Of a stretch of DNA of 64,000 nucleotides, positions 1-8,954 are shown piece after piece. The position numbers were made by a program, and so were the translations under genes. The notes beneath the pieces are model-generated. The model had not been told where the DNA came from. It made no database searches and saw only the letters and a list, made by a program, of their open reading frames with translations. Position 1 is the first letter of the stretch. The number at the start of each line of letters is the position of its first letter. The DNA is from 2-02-FULL-55-14 sp964473365 (GTDB lineage: Bacteria; Bacteroidota; Ignavibacteria; UBA10030), in the NCBI GenBank assembly GCA_964473365.1, contig CAYYOV010000004.1:1-64000 (forward strand). Reading direction: 5' to 3'.

Positions 1-404
1 AGGCCTTTGCCATGCGGGGCAATGTCGTCGACCTTGCGGTCGGTATCGTCATCGGCGGCGCGTTCGGCAAGATCGTCACGTCGATGGTGAACGATCTCCT
101 CATGCCCCCGATCGGTGCGCTCATCGGCGGCGCCGATTTCAGCGACCTCGTGCTCAGTCTCGGAACGAACCCCTTGACCCAGAAGATGATCGAACTTCGC
201 TATGGGGCGTTCATCAACACGCTCATCGACTTCACGATCGTGGCGTTCGCGATTTTCCTCGTGATCAAGGCCATGAATCGCCTCAAGCGTGATGAGCCGG
301 CCGTACCGGCACCTGCACCGACGACGAGACAATGCCCCGAGTGTCTGATGGAGATTCCGTTGGCGGCAAAGCGTTGCGGTCATTGCACGACCGTTCTCGG
401 TTGA
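1..404 (+). CDS. mscL: Large-conductance mechanosensitive channel MscL (5' end outside window)
   Basis: Pentameric inner-membrane channel that opens under membrane tension and releases solutes during hypo-osmotic shock. The frame is already open at base 3 (reading AFA just before MRGNVVDLAVG). Full-length MscL has about a dozen residues before that Met, so the ATG at 12 is internal and the true start lies left of the window. TM1 (MRGNVVDLAVGIVIGG through MPPIGALIGG) and TM2 (INTLIDFTIVAFAIFLV) are intact. After a Pro/Ala-rich linker the tail carries CPEC and CGHC, a zinc-ribbon-like end. A DUF3078 gene follows 47 bases downstream. Confidence 0.95.
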   Translation, partial: AFAMRGNVVDLAVGIVIGGAFGKIVTSMVNDLLMPPIGALIGGADFSDLVLSLGTNPLTQKMIELRYGAFINTLIDFTIVAFAIFLVIKAMNRLKRDEPAVPAPAPTTRQCPECLMEIPLAAKRCGHCTTVLG

Positions 405-451
405 CCACCCGGCAGCCTTCCTACCTGATCACACGACATCAAGGAATTCGT

Positions 452-1297
452 ATGCGTTCGACTTTCATCCTCCTGCTCGTCATCATCTTTGCCGTGCCAA
501 CGATGAAGGCGCAGACCCCGGCCGACTCGCTCAGCCCCTGGACCCACAGTCTCGTGACCGGCCTGACGGCCACACAGGTCTCCTTCAAGGATTGGGCTCA
601 AGGCGGTGAGAATGCCTTTTCATGGGCATCGACACTCGACGGCAAGCACGTTCTCGATGCCAACCAGCTCAGCTGGGCGAACACGTACAAATTTGCGTAC
701 GGCCAGGCAGAGATCGGTGGACAGGGCGTCCGCAAAACGGACGACAAGATCGACATCGAATCGATGTTGACCTACAAGATGGGCGTTCACATCAATCCGT
801 ATTTCGCCGCCAATATGAAGACGCAGTTCACGAAGGGCTTTGTCTATCGTGCCATCGGTGATTCTGCCGTGTCGGACCTCTTCGACCCCGCCTACTTCAC
901 GCAGTCGGCCGGTTTCGGATATCAACCCATACAGGAGGTCAAGACACGGCTGGGAGCGGCCCTCCGAGAGGTGGTAACGTCACGATACGCGCAGTATACC
1001 GACGACCCGGCGACGGCCTCGATCGAAAAGACACGGGTCGAAGGGGGCATCGAATCCGTGACGACGATCGACTGGAAGATCGAGGAGAACGTTCTCTTGA
1101 CCTCGAAGCTCGAACTGTTCTCAGCCTTCAAGCAGCTTGACGTCGTGATCGTCCGGAATGACAATACGCTCTCAGCGAAGGTCAGCAAATATCTCTCGGT
1201 CAATCTCAACGTTCAGCTCATTAACGACCGCGTGATCTCTCCCCGGACGCAGATTAAGCAAACGATCGCATTCGGGTTCAGCTACGTCCTGATCTAG
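452..1297 (+). CDS. DUF3078 family secreted protein
   Basis: Secreted or outer-membrane-associated protein of unknown function from a family seen mainly in Bacteroidota. The ATG at 452 is preferred over the upstream in-frame start at 332. It has AAGGA six bases upstream and begins a clean signal peptide (MRSTFILLLVIIFAVPTMKAQ, cleavage expected near KAQ), whereas the upstream extension overlaps mscL. The mature part has the family pattern: SFKDWAQGGENAFSWAS near the N-terminus, then alternating aromatic/polar stretches typical of beta-strands, ending in FGFSYVLI like an outer-membrane barrel. Length 281 aa. The family is assigned from this pattern; function unknown. Confidence 0.75.
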   Translation: MRSTFILLLVIIFAVPTMKAQTPADSLSPWTHSLVTGLTATQVSFKDWAQGGENAFSWASTLDGKHVLDANQLSWANTYKFAYGQAEIGGQGVRKTDDKIDIESMLTYKMGVHINPYFAANMKTQFTKGFVYRAIGDSAVSDLFDPAYFTQSAGFGYQPIQEVKTRLGAALREVVTSRYAQYTDDPATASIEKTRVEGGIESVTTIDWKIEENVLLTSKLELFSAFKQLDVVIVRNDNTLSAKVSKYLSVNLNVQLINDRVISPRTQIKQTIAFGFSYVLI

Positions 1298-1418
1298 ACT
1301 ACGCGGCAATGGGCGAAGCGACGCGCGTGGAGCGGGTGACCAGCACCGACAATGAAAACCCGCACCGCTGCTGTCGACGTGGGGCCATTGATCCTATGCA
1401 GCACAATCACGTGATGAC

Positions 1419-2750
1419 ATGAAATACGCCTCATTGCTTGGCCACACTGTCGAAGTTCTCGATGCGATGCGGCGCTCGACGTTGCCCGCCGATGCTGTGA
1501 TCGGGCAATTCTTCCGGGCTCGAAAATATCTGGGTTCGCGCGACCGGCGGTTCATCGCGGAGACGGCGTACGGCACCCTCCGACACCAGGAGCGGTGCGA
1601 CGAAACGCTTCGCCGCATCGGAACCGACCCTGCAACGACAACGTCGGAGGGGAGGGCCTTGCTGGAAGCCCTCGCGTATCTGGTGACCGTAGAAGGGAGG
1701 ACGGACATTCGGGCGGAGGACATCGCGGAATTGCTTCCCGACGGAGAGGAATCTCCCGACGCCGAACGGATCGCGAAGGTCCTGGAACGACTGCAGGCCG
1801 AACCACCCGATGTCACCACGATGGAACCAGCCCAGCGCTATTCGTTCCCGGCGTGGTTGGTCGACCGTTTGCGCGCGGAATACGGGTCGGGCGAGGCTGA
1901 AGCGATCATGGCGTCACTGAACGAGCCGGCGCCGTTGACGATCCGAGCCAACCTGCTGAAAGGACCGGTGGAGGAAGCCCGTCGCCGGCTGGAGGCAGAG
2001 GGCCTTCCGACATCTACAGGCCGATTTGCACCGGGAGCATTGAACCTGTCGAAGCGCGTCAACCTCTTCGGTCTTACATCGTTCAAGGAAGGCTGGTTCG
2101 AAGTACAGGACGAGGGGAGCCAAATGCTCCCGCTGCTGGTCGATCCACGCCCGAACGCCAAAGTCCTGGATGCGTGTGCGGGTGCCGGGGGAAAAACGCT
2201 CGCCTTTGCCGCCCTCATGAAGAACCGTGGGGAGATCGTGGCGGCAGACATCCACGATCACCGGCTCGAAGAACTGCGTCGGCGTTCCCGTCGGGCAGGC
2301 GCTTTCAACATCCGGGTTCAGCGCACAGAGCGTACGGCCGAGCTGGCATCAAGCCATCCGGCGGGGTTCGACGTCGTGTTCGTGGACGCCCCATGCAGCG
2401 GTATCGGTACCATCCGCCGCAATCCTGGGATGAAGTGGACGGTCACGGAGCGGACAATCGAGGAGTTGAGCATGAAGCAGCTCGACATCCTCACCCAGGC
2501 GGCCGGGGTTGTACGACCTGGCGGGTTGTTGGTCTACGCGACCTGCACGCTGCTGTCAGCAGAAAACGAAGCCGTAGTGCGTCAGTTCCTTGGTGCGACG
2601 CCGGAGTTCTCGCCGGAACCTCCGAAGGACCGCCTGGAGGCGTTGGGGGTGGAAGGCGGCTTGAGCGGAGATTTCGTCAAGCTGTTGCCGCACCGGCATG
2701 GCACGGACGGATTCTTCGCGGCATTCCTGAGGCGAGCGCCCAAGTCGTGA
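1419..2750 (+). CDS. rsmB: RsmB-type 16S rRNA (cytosine-C5) methyltransferase
   Basis: SAM-dependent RNA m5C methyltransferase of the RsmB/NOP family; RsmB modifies C967 of 16S rRNA. The N-terminal NusB-like helical region (about residues 1-130) is followed by the Rossmann methyltransferase domain. SAM motif I reads VLDACAGAGGKTLAFA. The motif IV cysteine is in FVDAPCSGIGTIRRNPG and the catalytic motif VI cysteine in LVYATCTLLSAENE, so both active cysteines are present. 443 aa is the usual RsmB size. A strong hairpin terminator lies 30 bases after the stop, between this gene and the convergent L,D-transpeptidase. Confidence 0.93.
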   Translation: MKYASLLGHTVEVLDAMRRSTLPADAVIGQFFRARKYLGSRDRRFIAETAYGTLRHQERCDETLRRIGTDPATTTSEGRALLEALAYLVTVEGRTDIRAEDIAELLPDGEESPDAERIAKVLERLQAEPPDVTTMEPAQRYSFPAWLVDRLRAEYGSGEAEAIMASLNEPAPLTIRANLLKGPVEEARRRLEAEGLPTSTGRFAPGALNLSKRVNLFGLTSFKEGWFEVQDEGSQMLPLLVDPRPNAKVLDACAGAGGKTLAFAALMKNRGEIVAADIHDHRLEELRRRSRRAGAFNIRVQRTERTAELASSHPAGFDVVFVDAPCSGIGTIRRNPGMKWTVTERTIEELSMKQLDILTQAAGVVRPGGLLVYATCTLLSAENEAVVRQFLGATPEFSPEPPKDRLEALGVEGGLSGDFVKLLPHRHGTDGFFAAFLRRAPKS

Positions 2751-2780
2751 GGCCGCGTTGGAGCAGCAGCCGCTGAAATC

Positions 2781-2813
2781 GAAAGGCCCTATGCAACATG
2801 CACAGGGCCTTTC
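2781..2813. terminator. Bidirectional intrinsic terminator between rsmB and the L,D-transpeptidase gene
   Basis: Perfect 10-bp inverted repeat GAAAGGCCCT / AGGGCCTTTC around a 13-base loop. The symmetric A and T flanks would serve both convergent genes. Confidence 0.8.
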
Positions 2814-2845
2814 CGTTGATGCTTCGCGTCAAAGCTTCGAGGGGG

Positions 2846-3607
2846 TCAGGGAAGCTGCCAGGACGAGCGGAGGCGTTGGTATTCTGATTCCGGCAGCTGC
2901 ACGAGAACGGGAGACGCCGCGGGCGTGAGCCATCGAAGCAAGCGCACGAGGTCCGGTTCGGCGAATGACGTACACCCGGTCGTTGGCTCGCCTGCGTATC
3001 CCCAAACGTGGAGGAAGATACAGGATCCGTCGCCCGGGATGCGCGGATCGGCGTTGTGGCCGACCACCACTCCCCAACGATACCACGGACCGGTCAGCCG
3101 CATCCGCTCAGCGCTTTTCCAATCCTGCTCGACGACGTTTCGGCGATCGACGAGCTGATTGTAGTAGCGGGATGTGGGGTCATCGACGCAGAATACGTTC
3201 GAGTCTAGCGGAAGGTAGGGCATGGCAAGCCCTGTCATCGACTCCGCCCCGGCGTACCCGTAGACGGCGCTCAGCGAAAACGCCCCTGCGGGGGCTCGCT
3301 TGTCTCCTTCGCGCTTGATGGGACCCGAAGAGAGCGCAGATCCATGTATGCCCGTTCCCCAGCCCAACCCAGCCGACCCGACAGTGATCGCATAGGGCGC
3401 ACCGACTGCCTTCCAGGTACCTCCTGTCGATCGTTCGAAGGTGGTGAGCGTTCCGCCGGAGGTATCCCAATTCGCCGTTCGCACAACGACAAGTTGCTGT
3501 GACCGGGCGAGGGGATCCAGAAATCCAGCGGGTCGGCGAAGCTCTGTTGATGCACAGGCACCCAGAAACAGAGCCAGAAGACCGATGGCGACGTTGCGCA
3601 TAGCCAT
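2846..3607 (-). CDS. L,D-transpeptidase (YkuD family) lipoprotein
   Basis: Probable envelope enzyme making or editing 3-3 peptidoglycan cross-links, or anchoring lipoprotein to peptidoglycan. A lipoprotein signal (MRNVAIGLLALFLGAC, lipobox LGAC) puts it on a membrane facing the periplasm. The catalytic region shows GVVVGHNADP, then CIFLHVW and TTGCTSF: the His and Cys of the YkuD active site in the TxGCxx form typical of COG3786-like enzymes. The start is placed at 3607 because a promoter-like pair (TTGCAC-N18-TATACT) lies inside the longer reading frame that begins at 3685. 253 aa from this start; the ATG at 3601 is equally possible. Confidence 0.85.
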   Translation of the reverse strand: MAMRNVAIGLLALFLGACASTELRRPAGFLDPLARSQQLVVVRTANWDTSGGTLTTFERSTGGTWKAVGAPYAITVGSAGLGWGTGIHGSALSSGPIKREGDKRAPAGAFSLSAVYGYAGAESMTGLAMPYLPLDSNVFCVDDPTSRYYNQLVDRRNVVEQDWKSAERMRLTGPWYRWGVVVGHNADPRIPGDGSCIFLHVWGYAGEPTTGCTSFAEPDLVRLLRWLTPAASPVLVQLPESEYQRLRSSWQLP

Positions 3608-3655
3608 GGCGAGCGGTGTGAATGATGAAAAGGCTGCCGTCAGTCGACGATTCTG

Positions 3656-3685
3656 AGTATATTTCAATTCTTGGACGCGGTGCAA
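3656..3685 (-). promoter_or_regulatory. Sigma70-like promoter for the L,D-transpeptidase gene
   Basis: On the minus strand TTGCAC, an 18-base spacer and TATACT, ending about 49 bases upstream of the chosen start. The intergenic region is divergent; no equally good promoter was seen for the TPR lipoprotein on the other strand. Confidence 0.5.
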
Positions 3686-3728
3686 GATACAGAATGTCCG
3701 TCAGAGTTCCACCACTTGGAGACGAAGC

Positions 3729-4229
3729 ATGAAGACCATCGGGACCCTCGTGTTGGCCATGTTGTTGGCCGGGTGCACCCCCAAAACCGACGAAGAATTG
3801 TTCACGGAAGCGGCCGAAGCCCAGAAAGCTTCGGAATCGGACAACGCGATCGAAGCGTACCAGGAACTGTTGAAGACCTATCCGCAGAGTCCGAGAGCGG
3901 CCGAGGCGATGTACGCGATCGGTACAGTCTACCAGGACCAGAAAAAGGACTTCCCGAAGGCCATCGAGGCGTATCGTTCGCTCGTAGCGGCATATCCGCA
4001 ACACGCGACCTCACCGAACGCCGCGTTTCTGGTCGGGTTCATCTTTCACAACGAACTGAAGCAGCTCGATTCTGCGAAGGTCGCGTACGAAGCATTTCTG
4101 GCAGCCTATCCGGAGAACTCCCTCGTCTCCTCAGCGCAGTTCGAACTCGGTCACCTTGGCCTCGATCCGGCGCAGATCCTTGAAGCGCAGACGAAGACAG
4201 CTGAGAACAAGAAGCCCGCGAAGAAATGA
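3729..4229 (+). CDS. TPR-repeat lipoprotein
   Basis: Small periplasm-facing lipoprotein with tandem tetratricopeptide repeats, a protein-protein interaction scaffold. The signal MKTIGTLVLAMLLAGCTPK has lipobox LAGC. Three TPR-like units follow (DNAIEAYQELLKTYPQSPRA, then KAIEAYRSLVAAYPQH, then SAKVAYEAFLAAYPEN), each with the A..Y..FL..YP spacing seen in BamD and CpoB/YbgF. The tail is Lys-rich (NKKPAKK). 166 aa, so shorter than BamD. GGAG lies eight to ten bases before the ATG. The partner is unknown; a role in envelope assembly is inference only. Confidence 0.75.
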   Translation: MKTIGTLVLAMLLAGCTPKTDEELFTEAAEAQKASESDNAIEAYQELLKTYPQSPRAAEAMYAIGTVYQDQKKDFPKAIEAYRSLVAAYPQHATSPNAAFLVGFIFHNELKQLDSAKVAYEAFLAAYPENSLVSSAQFELGHLGLDPAQILEAQTKTAENKKPAKK

Positions 4230-4265
4230 CGATGGCCCACCTGAACCGTTAACCCGCTCGAGTAC

Positions 4266-5162
4266 ATGGAAGCCTCGCTGACCTATCTCCAGCCCGATGT
4301 TGTCGCCCAGGTGGCGTCGATGGAGTTGCGCGCGCGTCTCGTCGTGGAAGGCTTCATGACGGGACTCCACAAGAGCCCTTACCATGGCTTCAGCGTCGAG
4401 TTCACGGAACACCGGCCGTATACGCCGGGAGATGAGCCGAAACGGATCGATTGGAAGGCGTACGGCAAGACCGAACGGTTCTACATCAAACAGTTCGAAG
4501 AAGAGACCAATCTTCGCACGACGCTCATCCTCGATGCTTCGGCATCGATGGGATTTGCCTCCGGCGGTCGGCTGACGAAACTGCAGTATGCATCGTACGT
4601 CAGCGCTGCCCTCGGCTATCTGATGGTAGAGCAGCGAGATGCGGTCGGTCTGACGGTCTTCGACGAACAGGTCCGGTCCATGATCAGCCCGCGGGCGACC
4701 CGGACGCATCTCAAGATGATCTGGAAGGAATTGGAGCAGGCCGCGCCCGGACGCAAGACCCGGACCGCGGCAGCCCTCCATCACGTTGCAGATTCGCTCA
4801 CGCGCCGGGGACTTGTGATCATCCTGAGCGATCTGCTCGACAAGCCCGAAGAGGTCATCACCGCGTTCAAACATTTCAGGCACAAGGGGAACGAAGTCAT
4901 CGTGATGCAGGTCCTGGACCCCCTCGAACGTTCGTTCGGTTTCGACTCCGACGCAGTGTTCCGCGATCTCGAAACGCGGGAAGAGCTCATGTCGCAGCCG
5001 TGGCATATCCGCGAGTCATACCAGGAAGCGATGCGAGCGTTCATCGGCCGATATGAACGGGAGTGCCGCGACAATGCCATCGACTACGTGTTGCTCGATA
5101 CGGCCACTCCCTTCGACCGGGCGCTCACGGAATATCTCCACCGCCGTTCGCGGTGGCATTGA
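4266..5162 (+). CDS. DUF58 domain protein
   Basis: Cytosolic protein of the DUF58 family, usually paired with MoxR-type AAA+ ATPases, although none is encoded beside it here. The family signature is complete: FTEHRPYTPGDEPKRIDWKA near residues 45-65. It is followed by a von Willebrand-A-like fold whose metal-site motif reads LDASASMGF, then LVIILSDLLDK. 298 aa is standard. It sits 36 bases after the TPR lipoprotein and 121 bases before uvrA. The reaction is unknown; the VWA-like site suggests Mg-dependent protein binding. Confidence 0.88.
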   Translation: MEASLTYLQPDVVAQVASMELRARLVVEGFMTGLHKSPYHGFSVEFTEHRPYTPGDEPKRIDWKAYGKTERFYIKQFEEETNLRTTLILDASASMGFASGGRLTKLQYASYVSAALGYLMVEQRDAVGLTVFDEQVRSMISPRATRTHLKMIWKELEQAAPGRKTRTAAALHHVADSLTRRGLVIILSDLLDKPEEVITAFKHFRHKGNEVIVMQVLDPLERSFGFDSDAVFRDLETREELMSQPWHIRESYQEAMRAFIGRYERECRDNAIDYVLLDTATPFDRALTEYLHRRSRWH

Positions 5163-5283
5163 AGGATGAAGGGAGCGGGCCCAACGGCGAAGGGCTCGCG
5201 ACGATCGGCAGTGCACACATTCGCAGAGTCGTCCGCAAGCTCTGCAGCGCGGATGATGTACGTGTTCCCTCAGTTTTCCCCAC

Positions 5284-8220
5284 ATGTCCAACGACTCCCT
5301 CTCCGTACGCGGCGCGCGCGTTCATAATCTGAAGAACGTCGACGTCGACATTCCTCGCGACGCCCTGACCGTCATTACCGGTCTTTCGGGATCGGGGAAG
5401 TCGTCGCTCGCGTTCGACACCATCTATGCCGAAGGACAGCGGCGATACGTCGAAAGTCTCTCGGCGTATGCCCGTCAGTTCCTGGGCATGATGGAGCGCC
5501 CTGACGTCGACCACATCGAAGGCCTTTCACCTTCTATCTCCATCGAGCAAAAGACCGTCAGCAGCAACCCACGGTCGACGGTCGGGACCGTGACGGAGAT
5601 CTACGACTATCTCCGGCTGCTGTTCGCCCGCGTTGGCACGCAGTTCTGCGTGACCTGTGGTCGTCCCGTGGAACGGCAAAGCATCGACCAGATCATCGAC
5701 GCCGTCCTTGAACTCCCCGCCGGGGCCAAGGTCCAGATCCTTGCGCCCGTTGTCCGTGCCCGCAAGGGGCACTACCGGGAGCTTTTCGAGCAGATCCAGA
5801 AGGACGGGTTCCTCCGCGTTCGTGTGGACGGTGAGTTCCGCGAGATCGTCAAGGGCATGAAGGTGGACCGGTACAAGGTCCATACGATCGAGGTGGTCGT
5901 CGACCGCATCGTTCTCAAGAAGAACCTTCGGTCACGCGTTGCGGATTCCATCGAGCTTGCGCTCCGGCTCGGAGAGGGTGTGGTCGTCGTGCATGACGGG
6001 GAGCAGGACCGTCTGTTCAGCCAGAAATATGCCTGCCACGTCTGCAGTCGTTCGTATGATGAGCCGGCGCCCAATTCGTTCTCGTTCAACACGCCGATGG
6101 GATACTGTCCGTCGTGCGAAGGGCTTGGAGAGCGCAAGGCGTTCGACATGCGACTCATCATTCCGGACGAAGGACGGTCGATCAACGAAGAGGCGATCGC
6201 TCCCTTCGGAAAACCGCGGCCGACGTGGATGTTCAGTCAATTGCAGGCCGTGGCGAAACGATTCAATTTCACGTTCGATACGCCGATCAAGAAATTGCCC
6301 CCGGCGGCGCGTGAGGCGCTACTGAACGGGACGAAAGGGGAGAAGCTGGAGATCGAGTACGCCCAGGGATCGTCCGGACGCAAGGTCGTCTACAAGCACC
6401 GGTTCGATGGCGTCATGGCGATGCTCAAGCGGTACTACGACGAGACCACGTCGAATCAGATCCGCGATTGGGTCGAATCGTTTATGGCGACGACCGTGTG
6501 CGATGCCTGCCACGGCGGTCGATTGCGTCCGGAAAGCCTGGCCGTCCAGCTCGTCGATGCGGCGACCGGCGACCGCACAACGATCCAGCGGGTGGTCACC
6601 CTGTCGTTGGCGGATGCTGCCCGGTTCTTCGGGTCGTTGAGCCTTCCCCCACGCCAGTCGGAGATCGCCCGCCAGATCCTGAAGGAGATCACGGAACGAC
6701 TGACCTTCCTGCTCAATGTCGGACTGGAATACCTGACGCTCGATCGGTCGGCCCGGTCGCTGTCGGGTGGAGAAGGTCAGCGGATACGCCTTGCGACCCA
6801 GATCGGCACCCAGTTGGTGGGCGTGCTCTATATCCTCGACGAGCCGAGTATCGGGCTCCATCAGCGCGACAACGTCAAGCTGATCCGGTCCCTCCAGTCG
6901 CTACGGGATCTGGGGAACACGGTCATCGTGGTCGAGCATGACCGCGAGATGATCGAATCCGCCGACCATGTGATCGACCTCGGACCCGGAGCCGGCGAGC
7001 ATGGAGGACGGATCGTCATGACCGGGCCGCCGGATGCCCTCAAAGGACCGATGTCGGCCGGATCGTTGACTGGTCAGTATCTCCGTGGCGAACGAACGAT
7101 CCCGCTTCCGGAACGTCGGCGCATACCGTCAGGTCGGGCGATCACGTTGAAGGGAGCGCGTGGCAACAACCTGAAACGCGTCACCTTGCGGGTTCCGCTC
7201 GGACTCTCGGTCTGCGTGACGGGCGTGAGCGGTTCGGGAAAATCTTCTCTCATCAACGAGACACTGTTCCCGATCCTTTCGAAGGAGGTCTACCAGACGC
7301 GCGTGATGCCGTTGGCCTACGACGGCATCGAGGGGTTGGACCAGATCGACAAGGTGATCGACGTAGACCAAACGCCGATCGGCCGTACCCCCCGGTCAAA
7401 CCCCGCAACCTACACCGGTGTCTTCACGCTCATTCGGGATCTGTTCACGCAGCTTCCGGAGGCCCAGATCCGGGGCTACCAAGCCGGACGATTCTCATTC
7501 AACGTCAAAGGCGGGCGGTGCGAGAACTGTGAAGGGGATGGCGTCAAACGGATCGAGATGAACTTTCTTCCCGACGTGTATGTGCAGTGCGACGTGTGCC
7601 ACGGCAAGCGCTATAATCGCGAAACGCTCGAGGTGCACTACAAAGGAAAGTCGATCGCCGAGGTGCTCGACATGACGGTCGAAGATGCGATGGCGCTCTT
7701 TGCGGACCTGCCGCGCATCCACAGGCACCTGAAAACGTTGCACGACGTCGGCCTTGGCTACATCCGGCTCGGTCAGCAGGCGACTACCTTGTCCGGCGGA
7801 GAGGCCCAACGCGTCAAGCTCGCAACGGAATTGACCAAGGTCGGAACAGGGAAGACCCTGTATATCCTGGACGAACCTACCACAGGCCTGCACTTCGAGG
7901 ACATTCGGATGCTCCTCGATGTGCTCAATAAGCTTGTCGACAAGGGGAACACGGTCATCGTCATCGAGCACAATCTCGACGTGATCAAGACGGCCGATTG
8001 GGTCATCGACCTCGGTCCGGAGGGGGGCGATCAAGGGGGGAGGATCGTTGCCGAAGGGACTCCCGAGCAGGTCGCAGCAACGAAAGGCTCGTTCACGGGA
8101 GAATTTCTACGGCACTCTATCGCGGCCTCGCCTGCCGTCGAGGCCTATCCACCTGCGGTGCGAAGGAAACCACGAGGGGTCGGCTGGCAGCGTGGGGGCA
8201 GCTCACGTTCAAAAGCGTGA
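5284..8220 (+). CDS. uvrA: UvrABC excinuclease subunit A
   Basis: DNA-damage recognition ATPase of nucleotide excision repair; it works as a dimer that loads UvrB at lesions. Both ABC modules are complete: Walker A GLSGSGKSS near residue 33 and GVSGSGKSS in the second half, with signatures LSGGEGQR and LSGGEAQR. Zinc modules are visible as CHVC...CPSC in the first half and CENC...CDVC in the second. The UvrB-binding and insertion regions are at normal spacing. 978 aa, slightly longer than E. coli UvrA. No clear Shine-Dalgarno precedes the ATG, which directly follows a pyrimidine-rich stretch. It converges on the glycosylase gene with five bases between stops. Confidence 0.98.
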   Translation: MSNDSLSVRGARVHNLKNVDVDIPRDALTVITGLSGSGKSSLAFDTIYAEGQRRYVESLSAYARQFLGMMERPDVDHIEGLSPSISIEQKTVSSNPRSTVGTVTEIYDYLRLLFARVGTQFCVTCGRPVERQSIDQIIDAVLELPAGAKVQILAPVVRARKGHYRELFEQIQKDGFLRVRVDGEFREIVKGMKVDRYKVHTIEVVVDRIVLKKNLRSRVADSIELALRLGEGVVVVHDGEQDRLFSQKYACHVCSRSYDEPAPNSFSFNTPMGYCPSCEGLGERKAFDMRLIIPDEGRSINEEAIAPFGKPRPTWMFSQLQAVAKRFNFTFDTPIKKLPPAAREALLNGTKGEKLEIEYAQGSSGRKVVYKHRFDGVMAMLKRYYDETTSNQIRDWVESFMATTVCDACHGGRLRPESLAVQLVDAATGDRTTIQRVVTLSLADAARFFGSLSLPPRQSEIARQILKEITERLTFLLNVGLEYLTLDRSARSLSGGEGQRIRLATQIGTQLVGVLYILDEPSIGLHQRDNVKLIRSLQSLRDLGNTVIVVEHDREMIESADHVIDLGPGAGEHGGRIVMTGPPDALKGPMSAGSLTGQYLRGERTIPLPERRRIPSGRAITLKGARGNNLKRVTLRVPLGLSVCVTGVSGSGKSSLINETLFPILSKEVYQTRVMPLAYDGIEGLDQIDKVIDVDQTPIGRTPRSNPATYTGVFTLIRDLFTQLPEAQIRGYQAGRFSFNVKGGRCENCEGDGVKRIEMNFLPDVYVQCDVCHGKRYNRETLEVHYKGKSIAEVLDMTVEDAMALFADLPRIHRHLKTLHDVGLGYIRLGQQATTLSGGEAQRVKLATELTKVGTGKTLYILDEPTTGLHFEDIRMLLDVLNKLVDKGNTVIVIEHNLDVIKTADWVIDLGPEGGDQGGRIVAEGTPEQVAATKGSFTGEFLRHSIAASPAVEAYPPAVRRKPRGVGWQRGGSSRSKA

Positions 8221-8225
8221 GCACG

Positions 8226-8840
8226 CTAGCGAGACACCCACGGATTCCCATCCACGTACCATCGCCATTTCTTCTCCCGCCCGGCCGACACACCGATCCG
8301 CTGAGACGCACCGATCTTCTCGCGTCGCAGTACCTCTCCCTTGGCCAGGAAAACGTCCGGCCCCTGCAGCGATCGGCCGTTGTCTTTCCTGCCAAGCCCG
8401 AAGGCCTCGCATAATCTTGCCGGTCCGGCCGTCAGATCAAGCAGTTCCTTGCGCGTTTCCAATCGTCGCTTGCCGTACCGACGCTCTGCCATGGTGTCGA
8501 TGCCCCACAGCGGCTCGACGGCGCGAATGAGCACTGCTTCACCCCGGTCTTCCGGACCTGTGACCACATTTGCGCAGAAGTGCATGCCGTATGTGAAGTA
8601 GACGTACAAGTGACCTCCTGGTCCGAACATCACTTCGTTTCGTTCCGTCCGACGGCGGTACGAGTGCGACGCGGGATCGTCTTCGCGATAGGCTTCGACC
8701 TCGACAATTCGACCGACGAGCAGGTGTCGTTCCGATCGGCGCACGAACAGCGATCCAAGCAGGGCCGGTGCGATCTCGAGTACCGGACGTTGGTAGAAGA
8801 CGGGAGGGATGGGTCGAAGCGCTTCCATTACGAATGACAT
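8226..8840 (-). CDS. 3-methyladenine DNA glycosylase (AAG/MPG family)
   Basis: Base-excision repair glycosylase removing alkylated purines. The family pattern is clear: VFYQRPVLEIAPALLGSLFVRR, the catalytic-Glu region GRIVEVEAYREDDPASHSYR, then GHLYVYFTYGMHFCANVV and the LTAGPARLCEAFGL block. The start is placed at MSFVMEALRP (8840); an ATG at 8828 is also possible, and the upstream extension to 8894 has no family similarity. 204 aa is typical. An imperfect palindrome overlaps the start region (8827-8849) and could be an operator. Confidence 0.9.
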   Translation of the reverse strand: MSFVMEALRPIPPVFYQRPVLEIAPALLGSLFVRRSERHLLVGRIVEVEAYREDDPASHSYRRRTERNEVMFGPGGHLYVYFTYGMHFCANVVTGPEDRGEAVLIRAVEPLWGIDTMAERRYGKRRLETRKELLDLTAGPARLCEAFGLGRKDNGRSLQGPDVFLAKGEVLRREKIGASQRIGVSAGREKKWRWYVDGNPWVSR

Positions 8841-8849
8841 TCGTGTAAT
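8827..8849. promoter_or_regulatory. Operator-like palindrome over the glycosylase start codon
   Basis: Plus-strand half-site ATTACGAATG is followed by one base and CATTCGTGTAAT. The second arm is the reverse complement of the first apart from a two-base insertion. It covers both candidate ATGs of the glycosylase. Confidence 0.35.
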
Positions 8850-8954
8850 GTCAAGGTGAGGACAAAGCCCTGCGGGAGGTGTGCGGTCGGTCACTGACTG
8901 CGCCGATCCCGACGGCCGTCACACGTCGGAGAAAATCGACGTATATTGACGCAC

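Noticed and set aside
1298..1418. Gap between DUF3078 and rsmB inspected for promoter, terminator or small RNA
   Set aside because: No convincing signal found on either strand.
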